NCBI RefSeq assembly: GCF_014268885.2 | Contig: NZ_CP077095.1 | Coordinates: 2,051,501 to 2,115,500 of the forward strand | DNA from: Pseudomonas xantholysinigenes | GTDB lineage: Bacteria > Pseudomonadota > Gammaproteobacteria > Pseudomonadales > Pseudomonadaceae | DNA length: 64,000 nucleotides | Direction: 5' to 3' | Shown: in pieces, positions 34,414 to 43,932 of the stretch | How positions within the stretch are numbered: position 1 is the stretch's first letter | How the letters are laid out: each line of letters starts with the position of its first letter | Notes under the pieces: model-generated | Told to the model about the DNA's origin: nothing | What the model saw: only the letters and a program-made list of their open reading frames with translations | Databases searched by the model: none | Position numbers and translations under genes: made by a program

Positions 34414-35508
34414 TCAGAAATGCGCGGGCTGGGTATTGCCCACGAGGGTGCCGGGACGATGGGCAAGCAAGGTGCGCAGGGGGAATTCCCAGACCACGGT
34501 GTCGATCTGCGGGTTGTGCAGTTGATCGCTGGCGAGGAACTGGTTCATCGCCTCGAACGGGCCACGGGCCTCCACGGCGATGCTCAACAAGTCGCGGTTG
34601 AGGGCCTCCTTGAGGAAGCCGACGAAGTTCCAGTCGTCGATCTTGCTGTAGCTGGTGCCCACCAGCAGCAGGCTCTGGCGCTGCTCGGCGAACAGGTCGT
34701 CGCTGCTCTGCTCGGCCTTGAGGGTTTCGTACAGCTCGATGGTGCTGGCGCCGAATTGCGGGGCGAGGCGGGCATGGTCGAACTGCAGGTAGTTCATCAG
34801 GTCGCCCTTGACCTGCTTGTCGCCGGCCCGGCGCGACTCATACACCTGATCGCCCAGCAACTGCGGGCGCTGGCGTGCCAGCTCGTAGGCCGACAGGCGC
34901 GCGCCGTCCGGGCTCCAGTGGGTATCGGTCTTGAGGAACAGCCGCGGGCCGCCGAGGTTGCGCAGGTAGGCTTCGCGCAGTGGCACCACATCCAGTTGGC
35001 GTGCCTGCAGGTCGGCGACGAAGCGCTCGTAGAGGCTCGCCACTCGTGGGTCGAAGGTGCGCGCGGCATGGCTGGCGTAGATATCCAGCTTCATCGGCAG
35101 CGGCAGCAGCACCAGGTGCTTGCCTCGCGCGGCCAGTTGCCGCTCGATGTCGGCGATCCGCGCCAGCTGGCTGTCCAGGTTGGCGTCCAGGTCGTTGGGC
35201 ACGCGGTATTCCTGGTTGGTGTAGAGCCAGCCGTCGTTGCCCAGCACCACGCCCTTGGTGCCCTCGCCGAACAGCTGGAACTGGGCATCGGCCCACAGCG
35301 TGACCGAGGGCTCGCGCAGGAAGAAACGTTTGTCGTAGGCCTGCTCGAACTTGCGCAGCAGCTTGCCATCGACGAACAGGGGCCAGGCGTCGCTCTGGGT
35401 GCGGGCGAAGCTCAGCACCGGGGGCAGCGAGTAGACGAACATCGCCGCCAGCACCAGGGCGAAGATCACACCATTGGCCTTGCTGGCCGAATTCATCACC
35501 GGATACAC
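34414..35508 (-). CDS. algJ: AlgJ-like O-acetyltransferase
   Basis: Membrane-anchored periplasmic SGNH-family protein of 364 residues; it takes acetyl groups delivered by AlgI. One N-terminal membrane segment (VIFALVLAAMFVYSL), then DTHWSPDG (Asp195 and His197) and GTSYSK (catalytic Ser near 286). The GTG start at 35508 is supported by AGGAG seven bases upstream, right after the algI stop. Only one AlgJ and one AlgX are present, as in the classical system. Confidence 0.88.
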   Translation of the reverse strand: MYPVMNSASKANGVIFALVLAAMFVYSLPPVLSFARTQSDAWPLFVDGKLLRKFEQAYDKRFFLREPSVTLWADAQFQLFGEGTKGVVLGNDGWLYTNQEYRVPNDLDANLDSQLARIADIERQLAARGKHLVLLPLPMKLDIYASHAARTFDPRVASLYERFVADLQARQLDVVPLREAYLRNLGGPRLFLKTDTHWSPDGARLSAYELARQRPQLLGDQVYESRRAGDKQVKGDLMNYLQFDHARLAPQFGASTIELYETLKAEQSSDDLFAEQRQSLLLVGTSYSKIDDWNFVGFLKEALNRDLLSIAVEARGPFEAMNQFLASDQLHNPQIDTVVWEFPLRTLLAHRPGTLVGNTQPAHF

Positions 35509-35517
35509 GGTGTTCTC

Positions 35518-36945
35518 CTAGAACTGGAAATACAGGAACGGCGAGAACGAATTGGCCGCCAGGCTGCTCAGCGCCAGCAGGAAGCCTCCCCACAGCAGCA
35601 GGCTGTGCAGCACGCCGACGTGGCGCATGAAGTAGCCGGTCTTGTTGCCGGCGTAGAAGCGCACGTTGTTGATCCCGGCGAGGATCAGCCAGGCCAGCGC
35701 CACCAGGGCGAAGGCCATGGCCATCTTCGAGGCGCCGAGCACATAGAGCTCCAGCGAGCCGAGGCCGTTGAAGCCCAGCAGCGCCTGGTAGATCGCCAGG
35801 CTGTGGCGCAGGTCCATGGTGAAGAACAGCGGCATGCTGAGGATGATCAGCAGCGCGGTGCGCAGGTTGCGGCCCAGGTGGTAGGGGGTGTTGACCTTGG
35901 TGGCCAGGCCGAACGTGCGTTCGAGCACCATGCCCAGGCCGAAGAACAGCCCCCAGCAGATGAAGGCGAAGCTCGCCCCGTGCCACAGGCCTGATAGCAG
36001 CATGGTCCAGACCAGCGCCGGCAGCGCGCCGGCCACGCGCTTGCGCACCAGCGGCATGTACACGTAGTCGCGCAGGAAATGCGCCAGGGTCATGTGCCAG
36101 CGCGACCAGAACTCGGTGATGCTCTGCGACACATAGGGCTGGTTGAAGTTTTCCGGGAACCGAAAGCCCATCATCAAGGCCAGGCCCAGCGCCATGTGGC
36201 TGTAGCCGGCGAAGTCGAAGTACAGCTGCAGGGTCGAGACCACCAGGCCGAACCAGGCGTCGCTGAATTGCAGCGTGCCTTCGCCGACGAACAGCAGGTT
36301 GATCGGCGCCAGGCGGTCGGCGATCAGCACCTTCATGATGAAGCCGAGCATGAAGCGGCATACGCCCAGGGAGAACAGCTCCAGCGAGTGGCTGCGCTGG
36401 CGCAGCTGCGGCGCCAGTTGGCTGTAGCGCAGGATCGGCCCCGCCACCAGGTGCGGGAACAGCGCGACGAAGGCGGCGAAGTCGATGAAGCTGCGGGTGG
36501 GCGTGGCGTCCTTGCGATAGATGTCGACGATGTAGCTCAGCGCGTGGAACACGTAGAACGAGATGCCCAGCGGCAGGAAAATGTGCTCCAGGGTCCAGGT
36601 GTTGATGCCCAGCGGCACCAGCAGCAGGGCCAGCACCTCGGCGCCGAAGTTGGCGTACTTGAAGTAGCCGAGGGTGGCCAGGTTGCCGGCCACGCCGAGC
36701 CACAGCAGGCGCAGGGCGACGCGCTTGGCGCCAGCGTCCAGGCGCGCCTTGATGGCCAGGCCGAAGCCGTAGTTCCAGGCGGTGATGGCGACGAACAGCA
36801 GCAGGAAGTCTGGGCGCCACCAGGCATAGAAGATGTAGCTGGCGGCGACGATCACCAGCGAGCGCCACTGCGGCCGGGCCAGGTAGTAGATGGCCAGGAA
36901 CAGTGGCAGGTAGAGGAACAGGAACACGTTGGAGGCGAAGATCAT
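35518..36945 (-). CDS. algI: AlgI-like MBOAT acetyl-transfer protein
   Basis: Membrane-bound O-acyltransferase that moves acetyl groups across the inner membrane for polymer acetylation. 475 residues with about ten helices, shorter than the usual 520 at the C-terminal end. The MBOAT active histidine is in LLSGLWHGASFAF (His322, the same number as in the classical enzyme), preceded by FNQPYVSQSITEFWSRWH. It follows algE by 12 bases; in known alginate operons algG, algX and algL come in between. Confidence 0.9.
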   Translation of the reverse strand: MIFASNVFLFLYLPLFLAIYYLARPQWRSLVIVAASYIFYAWWRPDFLLLFVAITAWNYGFGLAIKARLDAGAKRVALRLLWLGVAGNLATLGYFKYANFGAEVLALLLVPLGINTWTLEHIFLPLGISFYVFHALSYIVDIYRKDATPTRSFIDFAAFVALFPHLVAGPILRYSQLAPQLRQRSHSLELFSLGVCRFMLGFIMKVLIADRLAPINLLFVGEGTLQFSDAWFGLVVSTLQLYFDFAGYSHMALGLALMMGFRFPENFNQPYVSQSITEFWSRWHMTLAHFLRDYVYMPLVRKRVAGALPALVWTMLLSGLWHGASFAFICWGLFFGLGMVLERTFGLATKVNTPYHLGRNLRTALLIILSMPLFFTMDLRHSLAIYQALLGFNGLGSLELYVLGASKMAMAFALVALAWLILAGINNVRFYAGNKTGYFMRHVGVLHSLLLWGGFLLALSSLAANSFSPFLYFQF

Positions 36946-36957
36946 GCTGGGCTGCCC

Positions 36958-38400
36958 TCAATAACTGATCACGATGCCGACGCTCAGCTGGTAGTCGTCA
37001 CCGGTGTTCAGTGCGCTGCCGGCGTTGAGGTAGCTGGCGCTGACCAGGGTGTTGACGTCCAGGCGCTTGCCGTCGAGGGCCACCGGGAACATTTTCCAGT
37101 AGTAGTTGAGGTCGATCATCTGGCCGACGTTGTCGCCCTTGCCCTGGCCGGTTGCCAGCGCGTCCTGGCGGCGGGCGCGGTAGTCGGCGCCCATGCGGAT
37201 CGGCAGGGTGCCCTGGTCGTCGCGCAGGTTGAGCTGGGTGAGCCGCAGGTCCAGCGCGCTGCGTGGCGTCGGGCGGGTCTGCAGGGCCAGGCCGTAGTAG
37301 CTCAGGTTGCGCAGGTCGAGGGCCACGAACGAACTGGTCAGGCGCGTGCTGTACGAGCCCTGGCGAGTGATGCGGTCGGACTGGATCGGGTTGAGGCGAA
37401 AGCCATCGTTGTCGTCGCTCGGCTTGTCGGTTAGGCCGCCACGCAGGGCAAGGCGTGGCGTCCAGGGCAGGTGGTCGAAGCGCTTGCCGATTTCGCCCAG
37501 GGCAGCCCAGCCACGGCTGGCATGACCGGTGCTGGTGACGCCGTTGCCGGCGGTGTTGTCCATCGTACCGTCGAGGGCCGCCAGTTCCAGGTGATAGTCG
37601 CTGTCCAGCGGCAGGTGCTCGCCCTTGAAGAACAGGCCGTAGCGCCAGCCCTTGAAATCGTAGCGGTCGTCGATGTCGTGGTCGCTGCGGTCGTTCTCGT
37701 GCATCAGGCGCAGGCCGACCTGGTGGTTGCTGCTCCAGCGGTAGGCGTACTGGCCCATCACGTAGAGGGTGCGCTCTTCGCTGGCGGGCAGCGAATTGAC
37801 GTCGGTGTTGTAGTTGTGGAATTTCTGGCCGACGGCGATGAAGCCGTCGGAGAAGCTGTCCTGGTAGTTGAAGCGCAGCGATTCCAGGCTGTCGTCCCAC
37901 CAGATGCCGTAGTCGTCGTTGAAGCGCTGGCGGCCGAACGACAGCGAGAAACGCGGGTCGTCGCCGATCAGGTTGCGCTTGACGTACAGTTCGCGCAGCT
38001 CGGCGTACCAGCCCTCGGCTTGCTCGCGGGCGTTGTTGTTGGTCGACTCGTTCGCCAGGTTGCTCGACTGGCTGGAGTCGTAGTTGAGCCACAGGCGTCC
38101 ATAGACCATCCACTTGGCCCAGCGTTTTTCCGGCGAGTACCAGGCGAACGATGGCTCATAGCGCAGGCTGTAGAAGCTTTCGCGGTTACGGCCGACCTGG
38201 GAGTCTTCGGGGCCATAGCCGGTCTGCACGGTGAGCTTGTTGAAGAACTCCGAGGTGATCACCGGCTCGCCGCCGTCGGCGGCCAGGCGCACCGACGCTT
38301 GGCTGTCGGCCTCGGGGCCGGTGATTTCCTCCGCCGCCAGTGCCGCCGGCAGTGGCGCCAGGGCGAGCAGGGCGCCGAGCAGGGGGGGATGCGCTTTCAC
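36958..38400 (-). CDS. algE: AlgE-like outer-membrane alginate porin
   Basis: Outer-membrane beta-barrel through which the polymer leaves the cell; 480 residues, near the usual 490. Signal peptide, then typical AlgE text such as WAKWMVYGRLWLNYDSSQ, FSLSFGRQRFNDDYGIWWDD and a C-terminal aromatic end (YQLSVGIVISY). Many alternating arginines and acidic residues suit an anionic polymer channel. The start overlaps the algK stop (ATGA). Confidence 0.9.
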   Translation of the reverse strand: MKAHPPLLGALLALAPLPAALAAEEITGPEADSQASVRLAADGGEPVITSEFFNKLTVQTGYGPEDSQVGRNRESFYSLRYEPSFAWYSPEKRWAKWMVYGRLWLNYDSSQSSNLANESTNNNAREQAEGWYAELRELYVKRNLIGDDPRFSLSFGRQRFNDDYGIWWDDSLESLRFNYQDSFSDGFIAVGQKFHNYNTDVNSLPASEERTLYVMGQYAYRWSSNHQVGLRLMHENDRSDHDIDDRYDFKGWRYGLFFKGEHLPLDSDYHLELAALDGTMDNTAGNGVTSTGHASRGWAALGEIGKRFDHLPWTPRLALRGGLTDKPSDDNDGFRLNPIQSDRITRQGSYSTRLTSSFVALDLRNLSYYGLALQTRPTPRSALDLRLTQLNLRDDQGTLPIRMGADYRARRQDALATGQGKGDNVGQMIDLNYYWKMFPVALDGKRLDVNTLVSASYLNAGSALNTGDDYQLSVGIVISY

Positions 38401-39845
38401 AGGGAGGCCTCCTTCAACAGATCGCCGCGCGCGGCCAGGGCGCGGGCGATGTCATCCTTGGGCAAGGTCTTGTCCAGCCGCCTGAGCAGGCCGCGGGCGC
38501 GGGTCTCGCCCAGGTCCAGGGCGATGCGGGCATAGGTATAGGCCTTGACCGGGTCGTGGCAGATCGCCCGGCCACGCAGTTGCACGGTGGCCATGCGGTA
38601 CCAGGCCGCGGTCGAGCCTTGTTCGGCCTGCTGGCGCCAGATGCGCAGGGCGTGTTCCTGGTCGGGTTGGTCCAGGCCGCCCTTGCTGTACAGGTCGCCC
38701 AGCAGCAGCTGGGCCTCGGGGTAGCGGGCGGCGATCAGTTCGTCGATCAGCCGCTGGGATTTTTCCGGGTCCAGGGTCAGCCAGTTGTTGACCATGTAGA
38801 ACGACGCCTCCAGGGCCTTGGCCCGGGTCGGCGCCTTGGCCCGTACCTGGGCGATCAGCGCCTGGGTTTCCTCGGCGTTGTGCTCGGTGGGGTTGGAAAT
38901 CATGAAGTTGGCCTTGGACACCAGCGCCGGCAGGTAACCGCGGGCGACGGCGTTGTCCAGCCAGCGCTGGGCCTCGGCGATGCCGTCGGCGCGCAGCTTG
39001 TCGTTGGCCTGGTCGCGGGCCAGTTGCGCGGGGGTTGGCGCGATCTTCGGGCCCATGGCCTGGCCCAGGCGCTGCTCGCGCTCGGCATCCAGTTCAGCGC
39101 GGGTGACGCTGTGGATGTTGTCCACCAGCGCACCGATGCGTTGCACGATTTCCACCGCCAGGCTGGCCATTTGCGGCTCCAACTGGCGGGCAAAGGCGAG
39201 GAACGCGCTGTCCTGCTGCGCGCCGAGGAAGCGGTAGTAGCGGTCGACGGCGCGTGGGTCGATGCGCGCGGCCTGCTGATACCAGCGTTCGGCCTCGGCG
39301 CGCTCGCCCTGGCGTTCGGCGACCACGGCGTGGTACAGCTCAGGGCGGCAGTTGAGCAGGCAGCTACGTTCGTACAGTGCTAGCAGTTCGGCGGCACGCT
39401 CACCGGGGAACAGCTGCGGGTAGACCAGGAACACTTCCAGGCTGGTGCTGGTGCTGCTTGGGTCGAGGTCGTTGGGGTAACGACTCAACGCTTGGCGCAT
39501 CCAGGCTTCATGGCGGCGTTGCAGGTTCGGCGTGCGATCGAGCAGGCGTGCCAGCGACGCCAGCGCCGGGACCTGCCCTTGGCCGTCGGCGAAAGCCTCC
39601 TGGTACAGGCGGATGATGTCCTCCCGGCTGGCGCCGTCACTGCCGGCCAGCACGTCGCCGAGCAGCTGCTTGGCGGCCAGGTCGCCACGCTCGGCGAGCG
39701 TGCGCAGGTCGGCGCTGACATCGGCATTCGGGTCCTTGTACAGCGCGTAGCGCACCTGCTCCAGGCTCTGGCCGGCGCAGGCGCTGCCGGCCCAGGCCAG
39801 GCCCAGGCCGGCCAGCAGCAGGCGCGGGGCGTTCTTGGCGTTCAT
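38397..39845 (-). CDS. algK: AlgK-like TPR/Sel1 scaffold protein
   Basis: Periplasmic helical-repeat protein that links polymerase and outer-membrane porin; 482 residues, close to the usual 475. Sel1-like repeats are seen in YPEAQLLLGDLYSKGG and STAAWYRMATVQLRGRA. Classical AlgK is a lipoprotein; here the N-terminus ends in WAGSACAGQ, where the residue three before Cys is Gly, a poor lipobox. It may be acylated weakly or simply secreted. Nine bases separate it from alg44. Confidence 0.87.
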   Translation of the reverse strand: MNAKNAPRLLLAGLGLAWAGSACAGQSLEQVRYALYKDPNADVSADLRTLAERGDLAAKQLLGDVLAGSDGASREDIIRLYQEAFADGQGQVPALASLARLLDRTPNLQRRHEAWMRQALSRYPNDLDPSSTSTSLEVFLVYPQLFPGERAAELLALYERSCLLNCRPELYHAVVAERQGERAEAERWYQQAARIDPRAVDRYYRFLGAQQDSAFLAFARQLEPQMASLAVEIVQRIGALVDNIHSVTRAELDAEREQRLGQAMGPKIAPTPAQLARDQANDKLRADGIAEAQRWLDNAVARGYLPALVSKANFMISNPTEHNAEETQALIAQVRAKAPTRAKALEASFYMVNNWLTLDPEKSQRLIDELIAARYPEAQLLLGDLYSKGGLDQPDQEHALRIWRQQAEQGSTAAWYRMATVQLRGRAICHDPVKAYTYARIALDLGETRARGLLRRLDKTLPKDDIARALAARGDLLKEASL

Positions 39846-39854
39846 GGCCGGCCC

Positions 39855-41018
39855 TCAGTTGCCGCTGCCGAACGGCAGGCCCAGGTACAGGTCGACGGCC
39901 ACGGCTTTCTGGTAGGCCGCCGCGGGCAAGGGCTGGTCCGGTTGGATGGTCAGGGCCAGGTTGCGGTTGACCTCGTCGGAGCGGGCGTCCACCACCTTGC
40001 CGGAGTAGTGCTGGTCCAGGCCGAACACCTGCAGGTCCACCGAGCGCACGCGGCTGACATCGGCAAGCTTGTCGAACGGCACGTTGGCGCGCACGAACAG
40101 GCCCTGGTCCTTGGGCAGCAGGTGCATCATCGGCGCGGCCTTGTAGCCGAAGCCGTCGAGGGGCGGCGAGGGGTAGTAGACCTGGCAGTCGCACGGGCTG
40201 TTGATCACCGTCTCGAACGTGGCGCGCCCCAGCAGCGCCTGCATGTCGGCAGGGGCGAGATCGGCCAGGGCCTTGATGTCCGCCGGTGTGTTGAGTTGGG
40301 TGGCCAGTTGCGTGGAGATGCTCGCCAGCGGCTGGCCGGCCTGGACCTCGGTGGCGCCGGCAGGCAGCAGGTATTTCACATAGCCGTTGTCCGGCATGCT
40401 GATCACCTGGGCGTTGGTCGCCACGGTGGCCTGCAGCGCCGGGATACGGAAGAACAGCAGGTAGCCCTTGTAGCCGACGAAGCCCAGCGCGGCCAGGCCC
40501 GCGGCCGTATACAGCGCGGTGCCGGCCAGGGCCTTGAGGCGCTCGCCCGGGGTGCGCGCATGGGCCTGCTTGTGCTTGCGCTCCTTGATGTAGTTCTCGC
40601 GCTGCATCACGTTGAACAGGCCGTTGATGTCGGCGATTTCGCCAGACAGGTAGGCGCTGATCAGGTAGCGCAGGATGTCGCGTTTCTGCGCGTCGAGGTC
40701 GACGAACTGGGCGCCGACCTCCTGGCCACGCTGGGAGACGATGCGCACCTTGCCGTCGATCGACAGGTCGACCTGGTTCAGGCGCAGCTGGATCGAGGCG
40801 TCGTACAGCGCGCCGATGGTCAGCGGCGCCGTGTGCAAGAGGCCGATGCCACCCAGCGAGATGTCCTGCAGGTCGGCCTCGAAGGGCTCGCGGCCGCTGC
40901 CGGACAGGCGCACCCGGGCGTTCATCCGGGTGCGCACGTACTGACGCTCGTCGATGGCTTCGTGGACGATGTTGGCCGCCGTCTTGCCCGGGGCCGATGG
41001 GGTATTCGAAGTACTCAT
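39855..41018 (-). CDS. alg44: Alg44-like c-di-GMP receptor subunit
   Basis: Co-polymerase that switches on the synthase when c-di-GMP binds; 387 residues. An N-terminal PilZ domain keeps RxxxR (Arg31, Arg35) and DxSxxG (Asp52, Ser54, Gly57). A membrane segment near residue 160 and a periplasmic HlyD-like domain (YVKYLLPAGATEVQAGQPLA) follow. The motifs predict that this polymer is still made under c-di-GMP control. It lies 15 bases after alg8. Confidence 0.92.
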   Translation of the reverse strand: MSTSNTPSAPGKTAANIVHEAIDERQYVRTRMNARVRLSGSGREPFEADLQDISLGGIGLLHTAPLTIGALYDASIQLRLNQVDLSIDGKVRIVSQRGQEVGAQFVDLDAQKRDILRYLISAYLSGEIADINGLFNVMQRENYIKERKHKQAHARTPGERLKALAGTALYTAAGLAALGFVGYKGYLLFFRIPALQATVATNAQVISMPDNGYVKYLLPAGATEVQAGQPLASISTQLATQLNTPADIKALADLAPADMQALLGRATFETVINSPCDCQVYYPSPPLDGFGYKAAPMMHLLPKDQGLFVRANVPFDKLADVSRVRSVDLQVFGLDQHYSGKVVDARSDEVNRNLALTIQPDQPLPAAAYQKAVAVDLYLGLPFGSGN

Positions 41019-41033
41019 GGCAGGCGCCTTTCC

Positions 41034-42566
41034 TTAACGTTGCGTGAGTTCGAGCAAAACGGTGATGACCCCGAAGAAGATCGCGATGGACGCGCACAGC
41101 ATTGCCTTCGAGGACCAGCGGTTCAGGCGCGCGTCGAAGTCGACGCTGCCATTGGCCAGGGTGGTCTGCTGCCGGGTCCAGCGCTGCTGGTCCATGTGGA
41201 ACATCGCGTAGACCTTCATCAGCGAGCCGACGATCTGGTTGTAATAGAGAACGAACGGGTACATCGGGCTGACCGGGTGCCCGGCGAAGACGAACAGCAC
41301 CGTCACCAGGCTGCGCGAGACCAGCACCCAGAACAGGTACACCAGCAGGTACTGGATGCCGAACACCAGGCCGGCCACCAGTGAGGCGGTCAGGCCCATC
41401 AGGCAGGTCCACATCGACACCCGCTGGTCGAGCAGCACGTACAGGGTGAACAGGCCCAGGCGGGCGCGGCCGAGCAGGGCGGTGGCGCGGAAGTTCTGCC
41501 GCAGCGAGTTGCCGTACCAACGGAACATCAGCTGGCGGGTGGCGACCCAGAAGCTGTCGCTGGGCGGATGCTCCACGGTCAGGGTGTGGCTGTCGGGCAC
41601 GTAGAAAGTGTCCCAGCCGGCGCGCATCAGACTCAGCCAGCTAGACTTGTCATCGCCGGTGAGGAACTGGAAGCGACCCAGGCGCCAGTGCTCGAGGAAG
41701 TCCGCCTCGACATCGCGGATGAACGCCGGGTCGGTCATCACCCCGGCACGGAAGAACGACAGCCGCCCGGTAAGGGTTAGCACCCGGCGCGACAGGGCCA
41801 TCGAGCACATGTTGATGTGCCGCTGGACGAAGCGCATCGCGTGCCACTGGCGCATCCAGCGGCTGCCCTCGACCTCGCAGAACTCGTTGGTGGTCAGGCC
41901 GCCGACCGTGGGCAGCAGGGCAAACAGCGAGACCGCGCGCTCGACGCAGCCAGGCAGCATCATGGTGTCGCCGTCGACCACGCCGACCACCGCGTCATCC
42001 AGCGGCATCTGCCGCGACAGCGCGCGGAAGGCGTGGGCCAGGCCGTCACGCTTGCCGGTGCCGCGGGCGCGGACGATCACCAGGTTGATATCGTCGCGCC
42101 CGCGTACTTCGTTGCGCATGATGTCCTTGATGAACTGCTCGTCGCCCTTTTCGACGATCGAGGCGATCACCGTGCAGGGCACCGCCAGCCGTTGCACTTC
42201 CTGGAACACCGACTGGTACACCTTGAAGGTGGTATGGGTGGGGATGCGAAAGCTGGTCACCACCATGAACAGGTGCGAGGGCAGCGCCGCGTCGCCCAGG
42301 CGCTCGACCTGGCGACGCAGGCGCGGGAAGCGCCAGTGCAGGAAATACATGCCGCGCAGGTAGTGGACGATGGCGTTGCCGTAGCGCCACAGGCCCAGGG
42401 TGCCGATGATGAAGATGAACAAGTGGTGGTTGGGGTCCAGGTACTGCGGCGCGACCATCTGCGAGGCCAGCGCGATCAGCCCGGCGAGCAGCGCCCAGGC
42501 GCAGAAGCGGGCGGCCGCGCGCAAGTGGGCCGGGGCCGCGAAGGGCCGCTGTTGCTGTCGTTCCAT
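41034..42566 (-). CDS. alg8: Alg8-like GT2 polymerase
   Basis: Inner-membrane glycosyltransferase family 2 synthase of 510 residues, predicted to polymerise mannuronic acid from GDP-mannuronate. Membrane helices flank a cytosolic domain with VVDGDTMMLP (DGD 198-200), TGDDKSSW (303-310, catalytic base) and RQLMFRWYGN (QxxRW-like). A Gln/Arg/Pro-rich N-terminal tail is slightly longer than in P. aeruginosa Alg8. AGGAG lies about ten bases before the ATG. Confidence 0.92.
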   Translation of the reverse strand: MERQQQRPFAAPAHLRAAARFCAWALLAGLIALASQMVAPQYLDPNHHLFIFIIGTLGLWRYGNAIVHYLRGMYFLHWRFPRLRRQVERLGDAALPSHLFMVVTSFRIPTHTTFKVYQSVFQEVQRLAVPCTVIASIVEKGDEQFIKDIMRNEVRGRDDINLVIVRARGTGKRDGLAHAFRALSRQMPLDDAVVGVVDGDTMMLPGCVERAVSLFALLPTVGGLTTNEFCEVEGSRWMRQWHAMRFVQRHINMCSMALSRRVLTLTGRLSFFRAGVMTDPAFIRDVEADFLEHWRLGRFQFLTGDDKSSWLSLMRAGWDTFYVPDSHTLTVEHPPSDSFWVATRQLMFRWYGNSLRQNFRATALLGRARLGLFTLYVLLDQRVSMWTCLMGLTASLVAGLVFGIQYLLVYLFWVLVSRSLVTVLFVFAGHPVSPMYPFVLYYNQIVGSLMKVYAMFHMDQQRWTRQQTTLANGSVDFDARLNRWSSKAMLCASIAIFFGVITVLLELTQR

Positions 42567-42624
42567 GGCGCTGTAGCTCCTGTTGTCGAGTGCCCGCCAG
42601 GGTATTGGCGGGGTTCGGCGTGGT

Positions 42625-43932
42625 TTACCAGCAGATGCCCTGGTGCTGGCTGTCGCTGGTGCCGTTCATGAACCCGACCAGGTCGACCACCTGCTTGCCG
42701 GCGCCGGCATCCAGGGCACGGGCGAAGCGCTCGTCGTTGTTGCCCAGCACGATCACCTCGGCTTCGTCGATCACTTGTTGCAGGTCGCTGCGCAGCAGGG
42801 CGCTGACATGGGGGATCTGCTGCTCGATGTACTGGCGGTTGGCGCCATGGCGACGGGCGTGCTCGACGTTGGCGTCGTAGATGCTCAGCTCATAGCCCTT
42901 GCCGATCAGTTGCTCGGCCAGGGTCAGCAGCGGGCTCTCGCGCAGGTCGTCGCTGCCGGCCTTGAAGGCCAGGCCGAGCAGGGCGATGCGTCGCTTGCCG
43001 GGGCGGGTCACCAGCTCGAAGGCCTGGCGCACCTGGTGGCGGTTGCTGTCCATGATCGAGGCCAGCAGCGGGTGGGCGACGTCCAGCTGGCTGGCGCGAT
43101 AGGTGAGGGCGCGCACGTCCTTGGGCAGGCACGAGCCGCCGAAGGCGAAGCCCGGGCGCAGGTAGTAGCGTGAGAGGTTGAGCTTGTAGTCCTGGCAGAC
43201 CACGTCCATCACTTCGCGCCCATCCACGCCCGAGGCCTTGGCGATGTTGCCGATCTCGTTGGCGAAGCTGACCTTGGTGGCGTGCCAGACGTTGCAGGTG
43301 TATTTGATCAGTTCGGCGACCTCGACCGACTTGCGGATCACCGGGGCATCCAGGCCCTGGTACAGCGTCTCGAGGAGGTCGCCGGAGGCTTTGTCCAGTT
43401 CGCCGATCACGGTCATGGCGGGGAAGTCGTAGTCCTGGATCGCCGTGCTTTCGCGCAGGAATTCCGGGTTGACCGCGACGCCGAAGTCGATGCCGGCCTT
43501 CTTGCCCGAAGCCTGTTCCAGGGTCGGGATCACCACGTTGTTCACCGTGCCCGGCAGTACCGTGCTGCGCACCACCACGGTATGGCGGCTGGCCTTGTCG
43601 CGCAGGGCGGCGCCGATTTCGCGGCATACGGCTTCCATGTACACAAGGTCGAGGTCGCCGTTGTGCTTGCTGGGCGTGCCCACGCACAGCAGCGACAGCT
43701 CGCTGGCCAGGATCGCCGCCTGCACATCGGTGGTGCCGCGCAGGCGGCCCTGGCGCACGCCGTCGAGCAGCAGTTGCTCCAGGCCCGGCTCGACGATGGG
43801 GGAGCGGCCCTGGTTGATCATGTCGATCTTCGCCTGGTCGACGTCCACGCCCAGCACCTGGTGCCCACGTGCCGACAAGCACCCGGCGCAAACCGCGCCT
43901 ACATAACCGAGTCCGAAGATACTGATGTTCAT
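42625..43932 (-). CDS. algD: GDP-mannose 6-dehydrogenase
   Basis: Oxidises GDP-mannose to GDP-mannuronate with NAD, the committed step for alginate-type polymers; cytosolic. 435 residues with an N-terminal Rossmann GLGYVGAVCAGCLSARGH, the thiol-active-site GFAFGGSCLPKD (Cys268, as in the classical enzyme), and KYTCNVWHATKVSFANEIGN. It is the first gene of the operon; AGAGG lies eight bases before the ATG. It indicates that the cluster's precursor is GDP-mannuronate. Confidence 0.95.
   Translation of the reverse strand: MNISIFGLGYVGAVCAGCLSARGHQVLGVDVDQAKIDMINQGRSPIVEPGLEQLLLDGVRQGRLRGTTDVQAAILASELSLLCVGTPSKHNGDLDLVYMEAVCREIGAALRDKASRHTVVVRSTVLPGTVNNVVIPTLEQASGKKAGIDFGVAVNPEFLRESTAIQDYDFPAMTVIGELDKASGDLLETLYQGLDAPVIRKSVEVAELIKYTCNVWHATKVSFANEIGNIAKASGVDGREVMDVVCQDYKLNLSRYYLRPGFAFGGSCLPKDVRALTYRASQLDVAHPLLASIMDSNRHQVRQAFELVTRPGKRRIALLGLAFKAGSDDLRESPLLTLAEQLIGKGYELSIYDANVEHARRHGANRQYIEQQIPHVSALLRSDLQQVIDEAEVIVLGNNDERFARALDAGAGKQVVDLVGFMNGTSDSQHQGICW

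Noticed and set aside
34838..36961. 707-codon minus-strand open frame
   Set aside because: It is a frame-shifted shadow of algI and algJ, rich in Arg/Ala/Pro, and conflicts with both real genes.
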